Assembly (NCBI RefSeq): GCF_004521985.1
Contig: NZ_SBHZ01000012.1
Span: 62,001-126,000, forward strand
From: Ectopseudomonas khazarica
Lineage (GTDB): Bacteria; Pseudomonadota; Gammaproteobacteria; Pseudomonadales; Pseudomonadaceae
DNA: 64,000 bases
Direction: 5' to 3'
The translations under genes and the position numbers were made by a program. The number at the start of each line of letters is the position of its first letter. The stretch's first letter is position 1. Positions 16,840 through 25,327 of this stretch are shown in pieces. The notes beneath the pieces were generated by a model that did no database searches, was not told where the DNA came from, and was given only the letters and a program-made list of their open reading frames with translations.

Positions 16840-18130
16840 GGAAGAACTCCAGCATGGCGTCGCTGTTGACGCGGTAATTGAGGTTGCCGCAGTGCCCGCC
16901 ATGCGGGTACAGGGTCAGGCGCTCGCCGAAGGTGCGCCGCAGGAAACCGATGTCGCCCTTGCCGAGAATCAGGTCGTCGGCGTTGTGCATCACGGCGATC
17001 TTGTCGCTGCCGCTGAGGTAGTCCTCGAGGGCGTAGAGGCTGCTCTGTTCGATCAGCTGGTTGAGGCTGCCGCCGTCGTAGCGGGCACGCCACATGGGCA
17101 TCAGTTGTTCGGCGATGTAGCAATCGAAGTCGCAGCGCAGCGCCAGCTGGAAGAACGGGGTGAGGCTGGTGCTCTCGGTGATGCGGTAGTCGCGCGGGGT
17201 GATCAGCCCGCGCCGGTTGAGCAGGTCCGAGGTGAAGACGATATCGGCGGAGGAGAAGCGGAACGAGGTGCCGATGAGCATGGCCATCTGCTCGTCGGAG
17301 AGCTTTTCCTTGGATTGCTGGAAGTCGTAGAGCATCGCCTCGTTGATATCGAGGTAGCCCTTGTCGTTGAAGTAGCGGGTCAGCTTGCCCAGCACCAGCT
17401 CATAGAAGTTGGTGCTGTTGTCGATGCCCTGCACCCGGGTCTGCACCAGCTTGTCGAGGTTGCTCACCGAGGTGTAGAGGTTCACCGGCGGGTTGAGCAA
17501 CAGCACGCGCTTGAAGTTGAAGGCGCGGCGGGTTTCGTCGATCTGGCTGACGAAGGCGGCATGCAGCGCACCGAGGCTGTAGCCGGTGAGCAGGTATTCG
17601 CTGACTTGCAGCTTCGGGTGCTGGGCGCGCACCGCCTGCATCGCCCGGTACAGGTCGTCGGCATCGTCCGGGCTGTAGCCTGGCGTGGCGAAGCGCGAGG
17701 CGGCGGCCATGAAGTCGTAGCTGGTTGGCGAGGACAGCTGCACGACATGGAAGCCGGCACCGTAGAACAGCTTCTTCAGGTATTCGGTGATGCTGCTGGC
17801 GTAGCTGGCGCCGGTGCCGGAGATGATGAAGATCAGCGGCGCGCTGCCCTTCTGCTCGGCCAGGCGGTATTGCAGCTTGGTCACCGGCCAGAAGTTGTCC
17901 AGCAGTTCGAACTCCCGGTCCGGGCGCAGGCGAACCGAGTAGTCGCTCTGGTCGATGTCACGGTCATCCGGCAGGGCAGGGCGCAGTTCGGGCGGTGTGG
18001 TGGCGATGGTCGCCTCGAACGGGTTGGCCAGCGGATAGCCGTAGCTTTGCGCGTCCACATCGGCGGCCGTCGCGGAGACACAGAAGACCAGGCCGCCGAG
18101 CAGGGCGGCGAGTCGGGCAAGGCTGGGCAT
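16832..18130 (-). CDS. Exported alpha/beta-hydrolase, translationally coupled to VacJ-like gene
   Basis: A 432-residue protein with a signal peptide (LARLAALLGGLVFCVSATAA). The alpha/beta-hydrolase nucleophile elbow is LTGYSLGALHA (GxSxG) and a late HNADD / GGHCGN pair could supply Asp and His. The strand LIFIISGTGASY fits the oxyanion strand. The start MPSLARL at 18130 has AAGGG upstream. It overlaps the following VacJ-like gene by eight bases, so a periplasmic lipid or lipoprotein esterase acting with that protein is a reasonable inference. The substrate is not known to me. Confidence 0.8.
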   Translation of the reverse strand: MPSLARLAALLGGLVFCVSATAADVDAQSYGYPLANPFEATIATTPPELRPALPDDRDIDQSDYSVRLRPDREFELLDNFWPVTKLQYRLAEQKGSAPLIFIISGTGASYASSITEYLKKLFYGAGFHVVQLSSPTSYDFMAAASRFATPGYSPDDADDLYRAMQAVRAQHPKLQVSEYLLTGYSLGALHAAFVSQIDETRRAFNFKRVLLLNPPVNLYTSVSNLDKLVQTRVQGIDNSTNFYELVLGKLTRYFNDKGYLDINEAMLYDFQQSKEKLSDEQMAMLIGTSFRFSSADIVFTSDLLNRRGLITPRDYRITESTSLTPFFQLALRCDFDCYIAEQLMPMWRARYDGGSLNQLIEQSSLYALEDYLSGSDKIAVMHNADDLILGKGDIGFLRRTFGERLTLYPHGGHCGNLNYRVNSDAMLEFFRG

Positions 18131-18299
18131 GTGGTAAGACCCTTTTAATAAGCGAACATCGGGATTGAAGCGCTCGCTTATGACAGCAGCAAGTCGGGCA
18201 AAGTGCCACGTTGCCGTCAACAAGATACATCGAGTCGGTCTGTCCAGCGTCCTTTTCGTCGCCTGCGGGTGTCGCCCTCGGGATAGGCGGATGCCGGCG

Positions 18300-18521
18300 T
18301 CACGCGTGGTGATGCAACCAGGCGTGCTTGGGAATCAAGTCCTCGCGCTTGCGCTGCTCCAGGCGTGCCCAGACTTTCTCGTGGAAGTAGAAACCGACCG
18401 AGTTGCACAGCGGCTCCACTGCAGCCACCAGGCCGCTGACCGCGATGCTACCGGTCAACAGGTAGGCCACGCCGAAGGCGATGCAGAAGTGCATGATGGT
18501 GAAGGTCAGGGTCTTGAGCAT
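18300..18521 (-). CDS. DUF2061 small membrane protein
   Basis: A 73-residue protein with two hydrophobic helices (TFTIMHFCIAFGVAYLLTG; AVSGLVAAVEPLCNSVGFYFHEKVW). The EPLCNSVGFYFHEKVW segment is typical of DUF2061 proteins (YkfG-like). The function is not known. GAGG lies a few bases before the ATG. It stands alone between the hydrolase operon and a divergent cupin gene. Confidence 0.82.
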   Translation of the reverse strand: MLKTLTFTIMHFCIAFGVAYLLTGSIAVSGLVAAVEPLCNSVGFYFHEKVWARLEQRKREDLIPKHAWLHHHA

Positions 18522-18719
18522 GGCGCACCTCGATGAGAATCATTTACCGATGAGGCTCAGGTTAGTACGCCGCGGGTGCCCGGTGAAATGCGCTGTGTCC
18601 ATGGCCTCGATAGCCTGCGCACATGAAAGCTTCTCGTGTGAAAGCGGCCGTCTATTCACTTCTCCCGCTTGCCTGCGGCGCGCTAGAGTGCCGCTCTTCA
18701 TCACAGGGAGTCCCGGTTC

Positions 18720-19049
18720 ATGCACATCCGCGATATCGCCTTCGGCATCACCGACTGGTCCGCCGTCACGCCAACCGAGCACCCGGGCGAAACCGGTCTC
18801 GCGCGCTGGAGAACCTGCCAGTTTGGCGAGGTACGGGTGCGCATGGTCGAGTACTCGCCGGGCTATCTGGCCGACCACTGGTGCCGCAAGGGCCATGTGC
18901 TGCTGTGCCTGGAGGGCGAGCTGCACACCGAGCTGGAGGACGGCCGCGTCTTCGTGCTGCGTCCGGGGATGAGCTACCAGGTGGCTGACGACGCCGAAGC
19001 GCACCGTTCCTTCACCGAACAGGGCGCACGGCTGTTCGTGGTCGACTGA
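18720..19049 (+). CDS. DHCW-motif cupin protein
   Basis: A single-cupin protein of 109 residues. The line ADHWCRKGHVLLCLEGEL contains the shuffled DHCW/KGH motif that names this small family, followed by the second cupin motif LRPGMSYQVADD. No signal peptide. GGGAG precedes the ATG by about nine bases. Members are uncharacterised. A 121-residue ORF overlapping its 5' end in another frame (from 18623) is judged a shadow. Confidence 0.85.
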   Translation: MHIRDIAFGITDWSAVTPTEHPGETGLARWRTCQFGEVRVRMVEYSPGYLADHWCRKGHVLLCLEGELHTELEDGRVFVLRPGMSYQVADDAEAHRSFTEQGARLFVVD

Positions 19050-19168
19050 ACCCTCGCCCGCCGTGGCAATTTGCCTTGCCTATTCATGAGTCTGATGGAG
19101 GGCGGTGTCCCCGGTCTTCCTCGCTACACTCTCTGGCATTCCCACAGGACATGTAAGGCAGGTTCGCT

Positions 19169-19981
19169 ATGCAAAACCGCATGATGATCACGGGGGCCGG
19201 TTCCGGCCTGGGGCGCGAGATTGCCTTGCGCTGGGCTCGCGATGGCTGGCGCCTGGCGCTGGCGGACGTCAACGAGGCTGGCCTGGCGGAAACCCTCAAG
19301 CTGGTGCGCGAGGCCGGCGGCGACGGCTTCACGCGCCGCTGCGACGTGCGTGACTACAGCCAACTGACGGCACTGGCGCAGGCCTGCGACGAGCAGTTCG
19401 GCGGCATCGACATCATCGTCAACAATGCGGGGGTGGCTTCCGGTGGCTTCTTCAGCGAGCTGTCGCTGGAGGACTGGGACTGGCAGATCTCGATCAACCT
19501 GATGGGCGTGGTCAAGGGCTGCAAGGCGTTTCTGCCGCTGCTGGAGAAGAGCAAGGGCAAGATCGTCAACATCGCCTCGATGGCGGCACTGATGCAGGGG
19601 CCGGCGATGAGCAACTACAACGTGGCCAAGGCCGGCGTGGTGGCGCTGTCGGAGAGCCTGCTGGTGGAGTTGCGGCAGCAGGAGATCGGCGTGCATGTGG
19701 TCTGCCCGTCGTTCTTCCAGACCAACCTGCTGGATTCCTTCCGTGGCCCGACCCCGGCAATGAAGGCCCAGGTCGGCAAGCTGCTGGAAAGCTCGCCGAT
19801 CAGCGCGGCGGACATCGCCGGCTACATCCATGACGAGCTGGCCAAGGGCAGCTTCATGATCCTGCCGCACGAGATGGGGCGCATGGCCTGGGCGTTGAAG
19901 CAGAAGAACCCGCAGGCGCTCTACGACGAGATGGCCGGCATGGCCGAGAAGATGCGCGGCAAGGCCCGATCCGTCAGCTGA
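19169..19981 (+). CDS. Short-chain dehydrogenase/reductase
   Basis: A 270-residue classical SDR. The NAD(P)-binding TGAGSGLG at residues 8-15, NNAG, the catalytic Ser in NIASMAAL and the YNVAK pair (Tyr-x-x-x-Lys) are present. An Asp after strand 2 (LADVN) favours NAD(H). The C-terminal extension (ALKQKNPQALYDEMAGMAEKMR) is helical. Substrate unknown. It is followed by a GC-rich hairpin (about 20001-20034) without a T-tract. Confidence 0.88.
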   Translation: MQNRMMITGAGSGLGREIALRWARDGWRLALADVNEAGLAETLKLVREAGGDGFTRRCDVRDYSQLTALAQACDEQFGGIDIIVNNAGVASGGFFSELSLEDWDWQISINLMGVVKGCKAFLPLLEKSKGKIVNIASMAALMQGPAMSNYNVAKAGVVALSESLLVELRQQEIGVHVVCPSFFQTNLLDSFRGPTPAMKAQVGKLLESSPISAADIAGYIHDELAKGSFMILPHEMGRMAWALKQKNPQALYDEMAGMAEKMRGKARSVS

Positions 19982-20000
19982 CCAACAGGTCAGTTATTTG

Positions 20001-20034
20001 CCCCTGCAGGCTTGCCTGGCAAGGCCTGCGGGGG
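20001..20034 (+). terminator. Possible weak terminator hairpin
   Basis: CCCCTGCAGGC and GCCTGCGGGG can pair, with a G-T wobble, around a loop of about 12 nt directly after the SDR gene. There is no T-tract, so Rho-independent termination is doubtful. Confidence 0.3.
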
Positions 20035-20081
20035 TAGGGTGACGGCCCCGGCCTGCCTGCCGCCCTGACCTTGGATACTCC

Positions 20082-21245
20082 GTGAAACCAGCCTCTCGGG
20101 CCCTGTTGTTGATGGCCCTGGTGCTGGCGGCGATCAATTTGCGCCCCGGCATCACCTCCCTCGCGCCTCTCATCGAACGCATCGCCGACGAACTGTCGCT
20201 CAGTCGCGGTTTCATCAGCCTGACCACGGCACTGCCGGTGCTGTGCATGGGCCTGTTGGCTCCTCTGGCGCCCCGTCTGGCCGTGCGTTGGGGGCTGGAG
20301 CGCACGATCATGCTCTGCCTGGCCCTGATCGGCCTGGCCCTGCTGGCCCGTCTGGCCGCGCACCAGAGCGCCGTGCTGATCGGCAGTGCCATTGCCCTGG
20401 GCGCCGCCATTGCGGTCGCCGGGCCCTTGCTGTCCGGTTTCATCAAGCGCCATTTCGCCGGTCAGATGAGCCGTGTGGTGGGCTGGTACTCGCTGGGCAT
20501 GGCCATCGGCGGCGCCGGTGGTGCCGTGCTGACTGCGCCGGCGACGCAGCTGTTCGGTGACGCCTGGCACCTGGGGCTGGCCATATGGGCGCTGCCGGCG
20601 CTGCTTGGGGTGATGCTCTGGCTGTGCCTGCCCAACCAGAGCGGCAGCACGGAGGAACGCGAAGGCGGCGGGCTGCCCTGGCGCCAGCCGCGCGCCTGGC
20701 TGATCAGCGGCTTCTTCGCGATTCAGGCCGGTCTGTTCTACGCCATCGCGACCTGGGCCGTGGCGCGCTACCACGAAGCGGGCCTGAGCATGCTGCACAG
20801 CAACTCGCTGCTGAGCTTCATCATGCTGATGGGCCTGCCCAGCTCCTTCCTGCTGCCCTGGCTGGCGCAGCGCTACGACGCACGCTATCAGCTGTTGCTG
20901 GCCTGCGGCGTGATCACCTGCAGCTGTCTGGCGATGATCACCTTCCTGCCACGCGTGGTGCCGGAACTGTGGGCGGTGATCATGGGCTTCTCCCTGGGCG
21001 GCTCCTTCGCCCTGTCGCTGGTGTTGCCGCTGTACGAGGCAGGCTCGCCGCTGGCGGTCAGCCGCTGGACCGCGATGATGCTCTTCACCGGGTATGGTCT
21101 CGGCTGCCTGACGCCGATTCTCACCGGTCTGGCGCGGGACCTGTCCGGCAGCTACCAGTTGCCGTTCATGGTGCTCACGGCCCTGGCCCTGGTGATGATC
21201 CTGATGGCCTGGCTGCTGGGGCGCGGTCGACGCCGGCAACGCTAG
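20082..21245 (+). CDS. CynX/NimT-type MFS transporter
   Basis: A 12-helix MFS protein of 387 residues. The first helix LVLAAINLRPGITSLAPLI is the signature of the cyanate/nitroimidazole (CynX/NimT) subfamily. The start is GTG at 20082. Substrates proposed for this group include cyanate and purine-like compounds, but no cynS or other substrate-linked gene is nearby, so the substrate is open. Confidence 0.87.
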   Translation: MKPASRALLLMALVLAAINLRPGITSLAPLIERIADELSLSRGFISLTTALPVLCMGLLAPLAPRLAVRWGLERTIMLCLALIGLALLARLAAHQSAVLIGSAIALGAAIAVAGPLLSGFIKRHFAGQMSRVVGWYSLGMAIGGAGGAVLTAPATQLFGDAWHLGLAIWALPALLGVMLWLCLPNQSGSTEEREGGGLPWRQPRAWLISGFFAIQAGLFYAIATWAVARYHEAGLSMLHSNSLLSFIMLMGLPSSFLLPWLAQRYDARYQLLLACGVITCSCLAMITFLPRVVPELWAVIMGFSLGGSFALSLVLPLYEAGSPLAVSRWTAMMLFTGYGLGCLTPILTGLARDLSGSYQLPFMVLTALALVMILMAWLLGRGRRRQR

Positions 21246-21317
21246 AATTCGCGCCAGTTCCTTTCTTGCCCTGGCAGGCTGTGTTAGAAGGCTTTCTGCT
21301 TATCCAGGAGTGCCGGT

Positions 21318-21746
21318 GTGGAGTCAGAATCCATCGTCTATGGCTGTATCCGCGACTGGCCCTCGGATGATCCCGAGCTACGTCGCTTGCGTCGTGAAAC
21401 CAACCACGGTGTGCTCGCCGAACTGCCGGCCGGTGAACTCTGGCCGTTTCTCGGTCGCGAGATGTTCTCCTTCTGCGAACTGCCGGGGGCGGGGCTCTAT
21501 CAGACCCAGGTGATCCACTTCGGCGCCAGCTACGGCGCGGTGGAATACGAATGGAACCTGTGGATCGAGGCCTTCGAGGCGCTGCTCAAGCGTCTGTACT
21601 GGGCCAGCGCGGTGGTCCATCTGGAAACCGAGCTCAACGGTATGCACACCTTCCGTTGGGAGTCCGACAGTGGCTTTCACAGCCCGCAGGAGGGTTCCCT
21701 GCGCGTGCGTTGTGCCTGGGAGCGCGAAGGCGCCTTGCGCGGCTAG
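21318..21746 (+). CDS. Conserved hypothetical protein
   Basis: A 142-residue cytoplasmic protein I do not recognise. It starts at GTG 21318 with AGGAG seven bases upstream. It is rich in Trp and Glu (for example EYEWNLWIEAFEALLKRLYW) and has no signal peptide, membrane helix or known catalytic motif. It is followed by ynfA after nine bases and probably shares its transcript. Confidence 0.7.
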   Translation: MESESIVYGCIRDWPSDDPELRRLRRETNHGVLAELPAGELWPFLGREMFSFCELPGAGLYQTQVIHFGASYGAVEYEWNLWIEAFEALLKRLYWASAVVHLETELNGMHTFRWESDSGFHSPQEGSLRVRCAWEREGALRG

Positions 21747-21755
21747 GCTGGGGCG

Positions 21756-22088
21756 ATGATCAATTACCTGTGGTTCCTGCTCGCGGCCGCGTTCGAGATC
21801 GCGGGCTGCTACGCCTTCTGGATGTGGCTGCGGCTCGACCGCAGTGCCTGGTGGATAGTGCCGGGGCTGCTCAGCCTGGCACTGTTCGGCCTTTTGCTGA
21901 CCCGTGTCGAAGCCGCCTTCGCCGGGCGCGCCTATGCGGCCTATGGCGGCGTGTACATCGTCGCCTCGCTGGCGTGGCTGGCACTGGTCGAGAAGAGTCG
22001 GCCGCTACTCAGCGACTGGCTGGGGGCGGCGCTGTGCCTGGCGGGTGCCGCGATCATCCTGCTCGGGCCGCGCATCCAGGGCCCCTGA
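21756..22088 (+). CDS. UPF0060/YnfA small multidrug-like membrane protein
   Basis: A 110-residue protein with four predicted membrane helices. The family features [24 protein letters not shown] and [23 protein letters not shown]-like segments are present. YnfA proteins resemble small multidrug resistance transporters. It sits nine bases after the hypothetical gene at 21318. Confidence 0.9.
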   Translation: MINYLWFLLAAAFEIAGCYAFWMWLRLDRSAWWIVPGLLSLALFGLLLTRVEAAFAGRAYAAYGGVYIVASLAWLALVEKSRPLLSDWLGAALCLAGAAIILLGPRIQGP

Positions 22089-22122
22089 TCCGCTTATAAG
22101 CAGTGGAAGTAAAAAAGTTCCG

Positions 22123-22140
22123 CTGTAATCAAATCTTTAT
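22123..22140 (+). promoter_or_regulatory. Possible Pho box before the phosphate porin
   Basis: CTGTAAT-CAAA-TCTTTAT fits the layout of a PhoB box (two 7-mers spaced by 4). The first repeat matches CTGTCAT in six of seven bases and the second in only three. It lies about 105 nt before the porin start. Weak by sequence alone and supported mainly by the identity of the gene it precedes. Confidence 0.35.
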
Positions 22141-22247
22141 ATATCGGCAACTGAGCTGAAATAACCCCCCGCCAAGATTCCCCCCAACACGAACGAGCCC
22201 ATCGCTCGGGTGTTTTCAACACTTAAAGTTCAACAGGGGAATCCTCG

Positions 22248-23546
22248 ATGATCCGTAAGCACTTCGCCGGTTTCGCAGCCAGCGCTCTGGCTCTGGCCGT
22301 CTCCGCCCAGGCTTTCGCCGGTACTGTTACCACTGACGGCGCCGACCTCGTGATCAAGACCAAAGGTGGCCTGGAAGTCGCTACCACCGACAAGGCGTTC
22401 AGCTTCAAGCTGAGCGGCAAGCTGCAGTGGGATGCCACCAACTTCGATGGTCTGATGGCTGCCGATCAGAACCAGCCGTTCGACGATACCTTCAACACCT
22501 TCATCCGTCGTGGTGAGTTCGGTCTGGAAGGCACTGCCTACAGCGACTGGGACTGGGGTCTGCGTGTCAGCTATGACGAGTACGACGACACCAGCGTCGA
22601 CCGTGCTTTCATCGCGTACAAGGGCCTGGACTTCGCCAAGATCACCGTTGGCCGCTTCGGTGTGGACTACGGTCTGGAAAACACCACCAGTTCGTCCTGG
22701 ATTACCGCCATCGAGCGTCCGTTCATGTACGACTACCTGAACGGTGACGAGGACACTCAGTTCGGTGTGAACATCAAGCACTCCGGCGATAACTACGGTC
22801 TGATGGCTCAGGTCGCCACCTACGAAGACAAGTACGAGAGCGACGACAACAACGAGCTCTACGGTTACACCCTGCGTGCCCACTGGGCGCCGTACCTCAA
22901 CGGCACCGATGTCATCCACCTGGCGGCCAACTACCACAACTCCGAAGCCGATGACGAACGTGCACGCGCACGTACCCGCATGGGCATCCGCAGCGACAAT
23001 GACTTCCGCCTGACCCTGGGTGACGTCACCGTTGCAGACAAAGACAACGAGTGGGTTCTGGAGTCCGGCGCGCAGTTCGGTGCTTTCCGTGCCCAGGCCG
23101 AGTACTTCCAGCGCCAGATCAGCGGTGAAACCGCTGGTGGTGCCAACTCCGACGTCGATATCAGCGGCTACTACGGTCAGGTTTCCTACATGTTCAACGG
23201 CGTGCGTCAGTACAAGGCTGCCGATGGCAAGTGGGACAAGCCGGACAACATGAACGGCTCCTGGGAAATCTTCGCCCGTTACGAAAGCTCCACCGTCGAC
23301 TCTGACGCCAATGCTATCCCCGCCAACCTGGGTATCGCTGGTCTGGTGGCTGATGACGCCAGCAAGGAGTTCGAAACCAAGGCCATGGTGCTGGGTGTGA
23401 ACTACTTCGTGAACCCGGCGGTGCGCGTGAGCCTGAACTACGTCGACTATGAGGTCGACAACCTGGATACCTCCAGCCAAGTCAACGGCGAAGATGTACA
23501 GGACGACGGTAAGGCCATCGTAGGTCGCCTGCAGTACGTCTTCTAA
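22248..23546 (+). CDS. Phosphate/pyrophosphate-selective porin (OprO/OprP family)
   Basis: A 432-residue outer membrane porin with signal peptide (ALALAVSAQAFAG). The body matches phosphate-selective porins: FSFKLSGKLQWDATNF, FIRRGEFGLEGTAYSDW, and the aromatic C-terminus RLQYVF for BAM recognition. OprP prefers phosphate and OprO pyrophosphate/polyphosphate in P. aeruginosa; I cannot separate them here. It has its own terminator at 23580. It is next to an exported ParB-fold protein and close to an exported pyrophosphatase, which suggests phosphorus acquisition. Confidence 0.92.
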   Translation: MIRKHFAGFAASALALAVSAQAFAGTVTTDGADLVIKTKGGLEVATTDKAFSFKLSGKLQWDATNFDGLMAADQNQPFDDTFNTFIRRGEFGLEGTAYSDWDWGLRVSYDEYDDTSVDRAFIAYKGLDFAKITVGRFGVDYGLENTTSSSWITAIERPFMYDYLNGDEDTQFGVNIKHSGDNYGLMAQVATYEDKYESDDNNELYGYTLRAHWAPYLNGTDVIHLAANYHNSEADDERARARTRMGIRSDNDFRLTLGDVTVADKDNEWVLESGAQFGAFRAQAEYFQRQISGETAGGANSDVDISGYYGQVSYMFNGVRQYKAADGKWDKPDNMNGSWEIFARYESSTVDSDANAIPANLGIAGLVADDASKEFETKAMVLGVNYFVNPAVRVSLNYVDYEVDNLDTSSQVNGEDVQDDGKAIVGRLQYVF

Positions 23547-23579
23547 GCTTCACTCCCTTGAAGTGTTGCTCCTGATTCG

Positions 23580-23606
23580 AGCCCCGCGTTTCGCGGGGCT
23601 TTTTTA
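23580..23606 (+). terminator. Rho-independent terminator of the porin gene
   Basis: Perfect 9-bp stem AGCCCCGCG/CGCGGGGCT with a TTT loop, followed by a run of six T. Confidence 0.93.
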
Positions 23607-23632
23607 TTCCTTTGTATTGATGGAAAAGCGCT

Positions 23633-24562
23633 ATGCGTAAGACTACCGCTCTGCTGCTATCGATCGGTTTCAGCGCCATTGCCCTGGCGCAGGATTACAG
23701 TGCGGCCAAACCGGGCGAATTGCTCCAGGTGCCGCTGACGTCCTTGCATCCGACTCAGGCAGCAGTGGGCTATGACCAGATTTTCTATAAGCTCGGGCGC
23801 TTCGCCAATGAGCGCAACAAGCTGTTCGATGAGTACTGCGAGGCCAACGGCCAGGGCGAGAGCGCCAGGGTGCCTGGCGATGCAGACCTGCACAAACCGG
23901 ACAGCTTCAGCTGCCAGAACGCGGTTGGCACTCGCAGCAGCGAGATGAAAACCGTCGTGATCGGTCCGCAGGGCAAACTGTTCCTGACCGATGGCCATCA
24001 CACCTTCACCGTGCTGCTGGAGCATCCCGATGCTGGCGCCGACCTGAACATGTGGGTGCGCGTTACCGACAACTTCAGCGACAGTGCCGACATGGCCAGC
24101 TTCTGGCAGCGCATGGCGCAGGCACGCAAGGTATGGCTCAAGGATGGCAATGGGCGAAGCATCGACCCGCAGCAGATACCTGCCCAGCTGGGGCTTCAGC
24201 ACTTGGCCGACGACCCTTATCGTGCGCTGGTGTACTTCACCCGCGAGGTCGCTTATGACAAGCCGCGCTCCGGAGAGGTGGCCCCTGAGTTTCTCGAGTT
24301 CTACTGGGGTAACTGGCTGCGCTCGGTGATGCCGCTGGAAGGTTATGACCTGAGTGATCGTGGCGATTACCGGGACGCCGTCGAGGCCGCCGCGAAGAAG
24401 ATGGTGGCCCTGGCCCCGGACGAGATCGTCGGTGACAGCGGCTTCAAGGCGCGCGAACTGGGCGGTTACTCGTCCATCGACCGCAAGGAGCTGAACAAGG
24501 TCGCTGGACGCAAACTGAACTATGCCACCCGTTACAAGAAGGCGCTGGCCGAGGGAAGCTGA
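23633..24562 (+). CDS. Exported ParB-fold protein (ParBc_2 / putative ParB-like nuclease)
   Basis: A 309-residue protein with a Sec signal (MRKTTALLLSIGFSAIALAQ). A ParB/sulfiredoxin-type domain begins with the strand LLQVPLTSLHPTQAAVGY and has the nucleotide-site-like motif LTDGHHTFTVL at 118-128 (Asp120, His122, His123). It fits the family described as putative ParB-like nuclease (ParBc_2). It is odd that a fold usually cytoplasmic and CTP/ATP-linked is exported. Activity is not known. Two Cys (70, 94) could form a disulfide. It lies between the porin terminator and a bidirectional terminator, so it is its own transcription unit. Confidence 0.82.
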   Translation: MRKTTALLLSIGFSAIALAQDYSAAKPGELLQVPLTSLHPTQAAVGYDQIFYKLGRFANERNKLFDEYCEANGQGESARVPGDADLHKPDSFSCQNAVGTRSSEMKTVVIGPQGKLFLTDGHHTFTVLLEHPDAGADLNMWVRVTDNFSDSADMASFWQRMAQARKVWLKDGNGRSIDPQQIPAQLGLQHLADDPYRALVYFTREVAYDKPRSGEVAPEFLEFYWGNWLRSVMPLEGYDLSDRGDYRDAVEAAAKKMVALAPDEIVGDSGFKARELGGYSSIDRKELNKVAGRKLNYATRYKKALAEGS

Positions 24563-24575
24563 GGCCTGTAACGAA

Positions 24576-24604
24576 AAAGCCCGGCGCTGGGCCGGGCTTT
24601 CTTC
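24576..24604. terminator. Bidirectional terminator between ParB-fold and pyrophosphatase genes
   Basis: Perfect 10-bp stem AAAGCCCGGC/GCCGGGCTTT with a 5-nt loop. A-rich before and T-rich after, so it can serve both converging genes. Confidence 0.9.
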
Positions 24605-24618
24605 TGCGCTTGCTCGGC

Positions 24619-25224
24619 TCAGTTCTGCTTCTTGTAGTTGTCCAGCGCTGTCTGGATCATCTGCCGCGCTTCGGCGGCATTGCCATAGCCATTCAGCTCG
24701 ACTTTCTTGCGGCCTTCCGGCAACTGCTTGTAGACGCGGAAGAACGCCTCGATGCGCTGGCGCTCGATGGCCGGCAGGTCGCCGATGTCCTTGATGCTGT
24801 CGTAGGTCGGGTCGATATCGCTGCTGGGGACGCCGATGATCTTCTCGTCGTGCTCGCCGCCGTCGATCATCTTCAGGTAGCCGATGGGGCGGAACTTGAT
24901 CAGCACGCCCGGGTGCAACGGCTCACGAGTCAGTACCAGGCCATCCAGCGGGTCATTGTCGCCACCCAGGGTACGAGACAGAGAGCCATAGTTGGCTGGG
25001 TAGACGACCGGCATCGACTGGAAGCGGTCGACGAACACCAGGCCTTCCTCGTTGATCTCATACTTGGTGAAGCTGCCCGCGGGAATTTCCACCGCCATGT
25101 GAACGTTGTTCGGAGCATCCTTCGCCTGGCTCGCGTGAAACGGGTGGGTGATCGACTGCTGCGCGAGTGCGGCACCGCTACCGAGAAGCATGGCGACGCC
25201 AAGGGCGAGAAGGGACTTTTGCAT
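24619..25224 (-). CDS. ppa: Exported family I inorganic pyrophosphatase
   Basis: Family I pyrophosphatase of 201 residues including a clear Sec signal peptide (SLLALGVAMLLGSGAALAQ). The active-site signature DNDPLD and the later IGVPSSDIDPTYDSIKDI are intact, as are FVDRF and PANYGS. Most family I enzymes are cytoplasmic; this one is predicted periplasmic. MQKSLL at 25224 has AAAGGAG upstream; the 16-residue extension to 25272 is not used. With the phosphate/pyrophosphate porin 1.7 kb away, it could split imported pyrophosphate to phosphate in the periplasm (inference). Confidence 0.9.
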   Translation of the reverse strand: MQKSLLALGVAMLLGSGAALAQQSITHPFHASQAKDAPNNVHMAVEIPAGSFTKYEINEEGLVFVDRFQSMPVVYPANYGSLSRTLGGDNDPLDGLVLTREPLHPGVLIKFRPIGYLKMIDGGEHDEKIIGVPSSDIDPTYDSIKDIGDLPAIERQRIEAFFRVYKQLPEGRKKVELNGYGNAAEARQMIQTALDNYKKQN

Positions 25225-25327
25225 GGATGACTCCTTTGCAGAGCTGAAGGTTATAAAGGTTGGCCTTCTCATATTGCGGGCGCATTGTTAGAGATATATT
25301 GCAACCTCGCTTCTGGGATTCGTTGTC

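Noticed and set aside
18623-18988. 121-residue ORF with signal-like N-terminus
   Set aside because: Overlaps the DHCW cupin in another frame; the downstream part is Arg/His/Pro-rich shadow sequence.
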